NCBI GenBank assembly: GCA_037200005.1
Contig: JBBCGY010000002.1
Span: forward strand, 310,001 to 374,000
Direction: 5' to 3'
DNA length: 64,000 bases
Source: Alphaproteobacteria bacterium
Lineage (GTDB): Bacteria; Pseudomonadota; Alphaproteobacteria; UBA9219; RFNS01
The notes below the pieces were generated by a model, which was given only the letters and a program-made list of their open reading frames with translations, had not been told where the DNA came from and did not search any database. The translations under genes were made by a program, and so were the position numbers. Of this stretch, positions 58,594-64,000 are shown piece by piece. Position 1 is the first letter of the stretch. Each line of letters begins with the position of its first letter.

Positions 58594-59508
58594 ATGAAAC
58601 ATCTGTCATTGGCGTTTTTCGCTGTCGCGCTTGCCGTCTTAGGCTTCTCTAGCCCGGTTGTTGCGGCTAATCCCGCAAGCCGTTTCGTCGAAGTCAACGG
58701 CGTCCGGTTGCATTACCTGATCGAAGGCAAGGGCGACCCGGTCGTGCTTTTGCATGGCTATGCGGAAACGAGCCATATGTGGCTGCCGCTTATGGCGGAA
58801 CTTGCCAAGACCCATACGGTCATTGCCCCGGATTTGCGCGGCGCGGGCCAGTCTTCCGCCCCGCCCGACGGATATACGAAAGCCGCGATGGCGCAGGATA
58901 TTCACGCCCTCGTCCAGAAGCTGGGCTACGACCATATCGGCATTGTCGGACATGATATCGGGTTGATGGTTGCCTATGCTTACGCCGCGCAATATCGCAC
59001 CGAAGTCGATCGCATTGCGCTCATGGATGCATTCCTGCCGGGCATAGGCGACTGGAAGAATGTATGGCTGATGCGCGATCTTTGGCATTTCCATTTTTAC
59101 GGCAAGACGCCGCTGGCGCTCGTGAAGGGCCGCGAACGCATTTATTTCGAGCATTTCTGGAACGATTTCGCCGCCGATCCGGCTCATTCGGTGCCCGAAG
59201 CCGACCGCGTATTTTACGCCAAAGCTTATGCGCAGCCCAATCACATGCGCGCGGGATTCGAATATTTCCGCGCTTTCCAGCAGGATGCCGACGACTTTGC
59301 CCGTTTTGCCGAAACCCCTTTGTCGGCGCCGATGCTTGTGCTGACCGGAGAAAAGGCTTCGGGAACGTTCCTGATCGAACAGGCGAAGCTTGTCGACACG
59401 AATGTCGATGGCGTGGTCATTCCCAATTCCGGCCATTGGCTGATGGAAGAAGTGCCGGGCCAGGTCATTCCCCGGCTCGTGGCATTCTTTAGCCGATCCA
59501 AAGGCTAG
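58594..59508 (+). CDS. Secreted alpha/beta hydrolase, epoxide hydrolase/haloalkane dehalogenase type
   Basis: A signal peptide (MKHLSLAFFAVALAVLGFSSPVVA) precedes the hydrolase, so it acts in the periplasm or outside. The fold is marked by VVLLHGYAETSHMW (oxyanion region), PDLRGAGQSSAP, and the nucleophile elbow IGIVGHDIGLMVAYAYAAQ, in which Asp replaces Ser as in epoxide hydrolases and dehalogenases. The catalytic His is in SGHWLMEE. About 304 residues. The substrate is unknown. Confidence 0.85.
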   Translation: MKHLSLAFFAVALAVLGFSSPVVAANPASRFVEVNGVRLHYLIEGKGDPVVLLHGYAETSHMWLPLMAELAKTHTVIAPDLRGAGQSSAPPDGYTKAAMAQDIHALVQKLGYDHIGIVGHDIGLMVAYAYAAQYRTEVDRIALMDAFLPGIGDWKNVWLMRDLWHFHFYGKTPLALVKGRERIYFEHFWNDFAADPAHSVPEADRVFYAKAYAQPNHMRAGFEYFRAFQQDADDFARFAETPLSAPMLVLTGEKASGTFLIEQAKLVDTNVDGVVIPNSGHWLMEEVPGQVIPRLVAFFSRSKG

Positions 59509-59550
59509 GGCCGGCTAGCCGCGCGCCTCTTCTAGAACGCGGAAACGATC

Positions 59551-60777
59551 CTACCGACCCGCCGCCGCGAACTGACGTCCGCCGCTGCCTTCCGGCCTGC
59601 CGCCCCGGCTTTTGCCGCCGAAGGAGCGTCCGCGCTTATGCCGGTTCTGTCCGCCATTAGGCTTGCTGCCTGGTTTGCGCGGAACCGGGATCGTCTTGTG
59701 GGGATTCATCAGGTTATGAATCGCCGCCCATTTCGCTTGATCGTCCGGCGTCACGAGATTGATCGCGGAACCTTCGGCTCCGGCGCGTCCCGTCCGCCCG
59801 ATGCGGTGAATGTAATCTTCCGGGCATTGGGGAAGATCGTAATTGATGACATGCTCGATATGCGGAATGTCGAGTCCGCGCGCCGCCACGTCGGTAGCCA
59901 CGAGAATGCGGTATTTCTTGTCGCGGAAATTCTGGATTACCTTGTCGCGCTTGTTCTGCTGCAGATTGCCGTGAATCGCGTCGGCCTTGTAATCGGCGCT
60001 GTTCAGCTTTTCGGCGAGGCGCTTGCTGCCATGCTTGGTCTTGACGAAAACGATGATCGAGCCGGAACGCTGGTCGAGTTCCTGCAACAGCCGCTGGTGC
60101 TTTTCGATGACGGTGGTCTGGATCATCTCCTGCTTGATGCGGGCCGTGGGCTTGATCGTCGAGCCGATGGCGATGCGTTCCGGATCGCGCAGATATTTGG
60201 CGGAAAGCCGCACGATATCCGCGGGCATGGTCGCCGAGAACATGAGCGTCTGCCGATCCTTGGGCAGGTTCTGCACGATCCTGTCGATCTGCACGCCGAA
60301 GCCCATGTCGAGCATGCGGTCGGTTTCGTCCAGGATGAGGAATTTCGTATTGTTGAGCTTGAGCGTGCCGCGCTGCAAATGGTCGTTGACCCGTCCCGGC
60401 GTACCGACGACGATTTGCGGCCGCTGCGTCAATTGCTGGAATTGCTTGGGCAGGGATTCGCCGCCGATCAGCAGCGCGGTCTTGATCTCCTGAATCGGGA
60501 TCAATTGCTGCAAGGTAGCGCGGACTTGCGTCGCCAGTTCGCGCGTCGGGGTCAGAACCAGCACGAAAGCTTGCGGGTTTTCCATGAGTTTGGCCATCAC
60601 GGGAATGCCGAACGCGCCGGTCTTGCCGGTGCCGGTTTCCGCCGAACCGAGAATGTCGCGCCCCGCAAGCACGAGCGGGATCGCCTGCGCCTGAATCGGG
60701 GTCGGAGTCGTGAACTGCATGCGGGCGAGGGCCTGCAGCAATTTAGCCGGAAGGCCAAAAGTCGTAAAATCTGTCAT
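59551..60777 (-). CDS. DEAD-box RNA helicase, RhlE-like
   Basis: ATP-dependent RNA helicase. The start is placed at MTDFTTFGLPAKLLQALARMQF, after a GGAG site. Motif I AETGTGKTGAFG, motif Ia PTRELATQV, GG, TPGRV, motif II as DETD (family usually DEAD), motif III SAT, then VATDVAARGLDI and HRIGRTGRAG are all present. The C-terminus is a Lys/Arg/Gly-rich tail (RHKRGRSFGGKSRGG) that binds RNA. 408 residues. It lies downstream of a cold-shock gene with a structured leader between, suggesting cold-related control. Confidence 0.93.
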   Translation of the reverse strand: MTDFTTFGLPAKLLQALARMQFTTPTPIQAQAIPLVLAGRDILGSAETGTGKTGAFGIPVMAKLMENPQAFVLVLTPTRELATQVRATLQQLIPIQEIKTALLIGGESLPKQFQQLTQRPQIVVGTPGRVNDHLQRGTLKLNNTKFLILDETDRMLDMGFGVQIDRIVQNLPKDRQTLMFSATMPADIVRLSAKYLRDPERIAIGSTIKPTARIKQEMIQTTVIEKHQRLLQELDQRSGSIIVFVKTKHGSKRLAEKLNSADYKADAIHGNLQQNKRDKVIQNFRDKKYRILVATDVAARGLDIPHIEHVINYDLPQCPEDYIHRIGRTGRAGAEGSAINLVTPDDQAKWAAIHNLMNPHKTIPVPRKPGSKPNGGQNRHKRGRSFGGKSRGGRPEGSGGRQFAAAGR

Positions 60778-60837
60778 GTCATGTCTCCGCTCTAGCGGGT
60801 GCATATGACCGGCCAGATACAAAAAGGTTAAGTTGTG

Positions 60838-60930
60838 CTATCGCCGTTCAAGATCGGCAGGCCACGCCCGGCAACTTCAGCCCGTAAGGGCCGCGAGTCG
60901 CCAAGCGGCCTGCCTACTTGTCCGCGATAG
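60838..60930 (-). ncRNA. Strongly folded RNA element between cold-shock gene and helicase
   Basis: Read on the minus strand the 93 bases form nested pairs: outer CTATCGC/GCGATAG (60930-60924 with 60844-60838), then GGCAGGCC/GGCCTGCC (60914-60907 with 60863-60856), and an inner GGCGACT/AGTTGCC stem that uses a G-U pair. On the plus strand that pair would be an A-C mismatch, so the RNA is probably made from the minus strand. At its base lies a pair of TATAAC words (60941-60930), so a transcript could begin at the outer stem. It would be the leader of the helicase gene, or a small RNA. Not a known family as far as I can tell. Confidence 0.55.
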
Positions 60931-60960
60931 TTATAGTTATATGTATGTCTTAAGCGGCTT

Positions 60961-61173
60961 TTAGGCAGCGTCGACGAGCTTCAAGTCGCCCGCTGATGTC
61001 TTGCCCTTGCTGCTGGTCAGCTCGTAGCTGACTGCCTGGCCTTCTTTAAGGTCGCGCAGTCCCGCGGCTTCAACGGCGCTGATATGAACGAATACGTCCG
61101 AACCGCCCGCGTCGGGTTGAATGAAGCCGAAACCCTTGGTGGCGTTGAACCACTTTACTTTACCGGTAGCCAT
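60961..61173 (-). CDS. Cold-shock protein (CspA family)
   Basis: Small RNA chaperone of the cold-shock domain. Begins [21 protein letters not shown] with the RNP1 motif KGFGFI and the RNP2 motif VFVHIS. About 70 residues, the full fold. The upstream in-frame ATG adds a stretch not seen in the family, so the later start is used. Its mRNA likely has a leader: an 8-bp inverted repeat lies 31 bases upstream. The helicase gene follows on the same strand after 183 bp. Confidence 0.95.
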   Translation of the reverse strand: MATGKVKWFNATKGFGFIQPDAGGSDVFVHISAVEAAGLRDLKEGQAVSYELTSSKGKTSAGDLKLVDAA

Positions 61174-61553
61174 GTTTTTAGTCCTTGTGTTTGTCGTTGA
61201 TTTCCCTGCCACCTGGCAGGGCTATGAGCATAGCGATGGGGCTGGGCCTTTCGGACCAGTCCCAATTAAACTCTTTGACAAACGCAGGGAAAAACGGCTG
61301 GAAGCCACTTTATACGGTATCAAGGCAGTGACGCCTGGATACGAATGCTGGTTAACAGCACAAAGCAGAAGCGCAGAGTTACATCTAGACTTGACGGGAA
61401 TGTATAATGATTATCTCGGATAATGCAACTTAATAATGATGTTCTTTTGATTTCTCAATTGGATATACGTCAACTCGACAAGTCCGTTGACCTTATATTG
61501 TTCCGCTGCCAGACTTCGATCGTGATATTTCCATTAATTAAAGCGTTAGATAT
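61174..61553. other. Intergenic region with an inverted repeat
   Basis: This 380-bp gap separates the cold-shock gene from the divergent sigma-factor gene. It holds the palindrome CCCTGCCA-CC-TGGCAGGG at 61204-61221, 31 bases ahead of the cold-shock start; this may be an operator or a leader hairpin. Closer to the sigma-factor gene the sequence is AT-rich (TTAATTAAAG near 61534). No clear -35/-10 pair and no gene-like frame with support. Confidence 0.4.
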
Positions 61554-64000
61554 ATGGCTGGACGATCGTTTTACAGTCCCCGACGTTTTTCCGCCCGCAT
61601 AGCGCCGGACGTCGAAATTCTGTCCCGCGCGGAAGAGTTCAGGCTGGGCGAGCGCATGGAGAATGGGCGCAAGAAAATCGTCGTCGCGCTGCTGGAAATT
61701 CCTTCCCCTTTTGAAACGATCCGGGCGGCCTATGATGCCGCCGCGGGCCAATCCCCCTCCGCGGTTTTTGTGCAAGACGGCATGGATGAGAAAAGCGCCG
61801 ATCCCGCCAATGAAGGCGAGGCGGATGCCGAAAGGCCCATGCAAAATAATGGGCAGCCGGAGAATATCGATATTGGCGTATTCCGCCGCATTGCCGAATT
61901 GATGGGCCATCATGCCCGGGATTTGAATCGGCGTCTCGAAGCCGGAGCCGGCGGAAAATTTCCGGATGAAACGGAAGAAAAAAAATTCCAGGAAAGAAAA
62001 TCCGAAATCGTCGATTTGGTGAATGACGCAAGGCCGCCGGATTTATGGCTCGGGAACCTCGTCATGCGGCTTGCCGAGACGAAAGCCGGAGAGCCGCTTC
62101 ATGTGCAGCATGCCATCGGCGAGGCGCAGGAGGGAGCGCGCGATCTGCGCAAGGCGCAAGAAGAACTGGTCGAGGCCAATATGCGCCTGGTTGTTTCATG
62201 GGCTCTCAAGCGCGTCGGAAGGAGCCGCCTGGAGCTGGAGGATCTGGTTCAAGAAGGTAATATGGGCTTGATGAAGGCCGCCGGGAAGTTCGATCACCGG
62301 CTCGGCACTAAATTCAGCACCTATGCCACATGGTGGCTGCGCCAAAATATGGGTCGTGCGGATATCGAGCAGGGGCATATGATACGCACGCCCGTTCATC
62401 TGTTTGAATCGGCGCGCCAGGTTAACCGTGCCGCCTCACAGTTGCGGGAAGAATTCGGTCGCGAAGCGACTCCGGAAGAACTGGCGATGAAAACCGGAGC
62501 GTCGCTTAAAAAGATCGAGACGGTTCTTAACCTCGCCAAGGATCCCATCAGTCTCGAAACGCCGACGGGAACAGATCAAGATAAGCGCTTAGGCGATTCG
62601 GTCGTGGATCAAACCACCCCCACACCTTCGCAACATGTTATCAGTACCGAACTGAAAGAACGCCTTGCGGCGGCGCTTATTTCACTTACCTCGAAGGAAG
62701 AGCGCGTGCTTCGCATGCGATTTGGGATGGGCCCGGACGATGACGACGAAATGACTTTGCAGGAGGTCGGCGACAAATTTGACCTTACCCGCGAGCGAAT
62801 TCGTCAGATCGAGGCCAAAGCCCTCAGAAAATTGAGGGAGCAGGCAAAAGCCCTTGGGTTGAAGGATTATGAGGAAACCAGGCCCAGTGAATCCATAACA
62901 AAAACCCGCGAGTCCACGAAAATCTTGCAGGACACGCCGTTTTTCGCCAACGAGGTGCCAGAGCTTCTTGAGGCGCTTGCAAAGAAAGAAATCGATACTA
63001 AGCCTAAGCTTGCCAATGCATTGCTCAAAAGTGGGTTTATTAAAGACATTATGATCGCCCATGGGGCGATTTATACCATGTCTAATGGGAAGGTTCTCAA
63101 TCAACACACTGGTTCGCTTTTTGCCGTCGCCCGGCACGTCGCCGCCATTGCCGAAATGCCCGTCGAAGCCGCCTATGCGCGGCAAATCGCAGCGTTTAAA
63201 CAGGCTCAAGACAATAAAGCCGTAGGACGGCAAAAAGAAATCGCCGCCGATGTCGATCTCAATACGCTTCCTTTCTTTACCGAGAAAGTGCCGGAAGTTC
63301 TGGATGGCCTTGCGCGGCAGGGCATTCTTACGTCTCACGCATTGGCCGAAAAACTCACGGGGCATCAAAATATCTCATTGCCGGCCGCGCATGCCTCGAT
63401 AGAGCGATTTGCGGCGGGCCGAATTTACCAAGCGAAAAAATCGCGATTAACATCGACGGCATCGGCAATCATTACAATTGCTGGCATTGATCCGAACACC
63501 GTTCTTGCCCGTTTGAAGGATGAGCCGGAACCCATCGCTTTGCCGGAGGCCGCGCCGGGGAAGAATAAAACCGGCAACGCGCCGAAGCCCTTCCGCATGC
63601 ATGTCTCGAAACCTGCCGATCCCGGCGCTTTCGTGCCGTCGGCCGATGATTTCGAGCAGGCCATAGCCATGCGCGCGCAAACCCAAGCGGCGCGCGCCGA
63701 GGCCAGAGCGCAAGCCGAGGCGGCCCGTAAAGAGGCCAAAGTCCGAGAGAAGGCCGCGCGCAAGGAGGCCAGAAATTCTTCCGGCACCGCGCAAAAACGC
63801 GGGCGGCAGGGGCATAGCGCCCCCCTCCAGAGCGCAGTTTTCTTCAGAGACAAACAGGAACTTCTCGCCGCGCTGAAGGCGAAGGGGATTGATACCCGGC
63901 CTAAACTTGTTGAAACCATGGTTGCTGCCGGATTTTATAAAAACGCAAAGAGCGCCGCCGTCAATATTCATAGAATGCTGCAAGATGAGATTGTCAGTAC
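61554..64000 (+). CDS. RpoD-like sigma factor with a repeated C-terminal extension, 3' end outside the window
   Basis: The frame is open from 61554 to the window end (815 codons so far). No clear ribosome-binding site precedes the ATG. After about 200 variable residues come sigma-70 regions: region 2 (about 205-275, ANMRLVVSWALK to FSTYATWWLRQNMG), region 3, and region 4 with the helix-turn-helix TLQEVGDKFDLTRERIRQIEAKAL (about 400-425). The region 2.4 word is GHMIRTPVHLFE, unlike the ARTIRIPVHMIE of standard RpoD. A long extension starts at about 440. It has three similar units at about 462, 573 and 761, each with FF-x4-(E/P)ELL-x-AL, a PKL-type helix and a following AxxxIxxM helix, separated by an Ala/Glu/Arg coiled coil. 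The extension is unrecognised. Confidence 0.88.
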   Translation, partial: MAGRSFYSPRRFSARIAPDVEILSRAEEFRLGERMENGRKKIVVALLEIPSPFETIRAAYDAAAGQSPSAVFVQDGMDEKSADPANEGEADAERPMQNNGQPENIDIGVFRRIAELMGHHARDLNRRLEAGAGGKFPDETEEKKFQERKSEIVDLVNDARPPDLWLGNLVMRLAETKAGEPLHVQHAIGEAQEGARDLRKAQEELVEANMRLVVSWALKRVGRSRLELEDLVQEGNMGLMKAAGKFDHRLGTKFSTYATWWLRQNMGRADIEQGHMIRTPVHLFESARQVNRAASQLREEFGREATPEELAMKTGASLKKIETVLNLAKDPISLETPTGTDQDKRLGDSVVDQTTPTPSQHVISTELKERLAAALISLTSKEERVLRMRFGMGPDDDDEMTLQEVGDKFDLTRERIRQIEAKALRKLREQAKALGLKDYEETRPSESITKTRESTKILQDTPFFANEVPELLEALAKKEIDTKPKLANALLKSGFIKDIMIAHGAIYTMSNGKVLNQHTGSLFAVARHVAAIAEMPVEAAYARQIAAFKQAQDNKAVGRQKEIAADVDLNTLPFFTEKVPEVLDGLARQGILTSHALAEKLTGHQNISLPAAHASIERFAAGRIYQAKKSRLTSTASAIITIAGIDPNTVLARLKDEPEPIALPEAAPGKNKTGNAPKPFRMHVSKPADPGAFVPSADDFEQAIAMRAQTQAARAEARAQAEAARKEAKVREKAARKEARNSSGTAQKRGRQGHSAPLQSAVFFRDKQELLAALKAKGIDTRPKLVETMVAAGFYKNAKSAAVNIHRMLQDEIVS

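Noticed and set aside
61121-61423. A 100-codon plus-strand frame over the cold-shock start
   Set aside because: It overlaps the cold-shock gene on the other strand, starts without a ribosome-binding site, and its product has no family features.
62682-63983. Minus-strand frames within the sigma-factor gene
   Set aside because: They lie opposite the clear sigma-factor frame, which is open across the whole region, and carry no known motif.

Overview
The window is a stretch of ordinary chromosome from an alphaproteobacterium. The evidence is the mix of DUF1491, DUF4167, SapC, phasin and UbiK-like proteins; a ybjN-proC-TetR/COQ9 cluster; ubiE and mutM placed back to back; and a dense run of GANTC (CcrM-type) sites. 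Base composition is GC-rich with heavy use of GCG, CGC and GGC codons. The order cannot be fixed from this sequence; a Rhodospirillales-like or Micavibrio-like lineage is a guess. There are no rRNA genes, CRISPR arrays, insertion sequences or prophage genes. The window has one tRNA (Val-CAC).

Layout. 0-9 kb: the 3' part of hemF; two unknown genes; the rpmI-rplT-pheS-pheT translation operon on the minus strand, in which pheT is broken by nine one-base homopolymer expansions; ubiE; then mutM with a second DNA glycosylase. 9-19 kb: a 6.7 kb gene for a membrane-anchored coiled-coil protein with internal 120-bp and 228-bp repeats, then mutS and a free-standing B3/B4-domain protein. 19-23 kb: acpS-lepB-rnc-surE-DUF1491-sapC. 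23-31 kb: a yejA...yejBEF peptide ABC transporter split by a small membrane protein and an opposed SulP permease. 31-36 kb: prolyl iminopeptidase, a protein-glutaminase-like enzyme, an unknown gene and uvrA. 36-40 kb: a run of poorly characterised genes (an eight-CxxC zinc-finger membrane protein and three unknowns) with a probable structured RNA behind a good sigma-70-type promoter. 40-47 kb: a divergent class A penicillin-binding protein, flgB-flgC-fliE, alr, DUF4167 and a prepilin peptidase. 47-53 kb: murJ-trpS, and an opposed lgt-midA-pgeF-nudix operon joined by ATGA overlaps. 53-58 kb: ubiK-like gene, a 180-bp GANTC cluster, ybjN-proC-TetR/COQ9, phasin, and an EnvZ/OmpR-like two-component pair. 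58-64 kb: tRNA-Val, an epoxide-hydrolase-like enzyme, a DEAD-box helicase, a strongly structured leader, a cold-shock gene, and the first 2.45 kb of an RpoD-like sigma factor that carries a long C-terminal extension with three copies of an unrecognised repeat.

The genes mostly serve core functions: translation, DNA repair (mutM, glycosylase, mutS, uvrA), envelope building (lepB, lgt, murJ, penicillin-binding protein, alr), cofactor synthesis (hemF, ubiE, ubiK, acpS) and peptide uptake. The most unusual items are the sigma factor with repeated C-terminal domains, the giant repeat protein, the GANTC cluster, the cold-shock/helicase leader and the 37.7-40.1 kb unknown cluster. All functional calls rest on reading motifs by eye; no database search was run.
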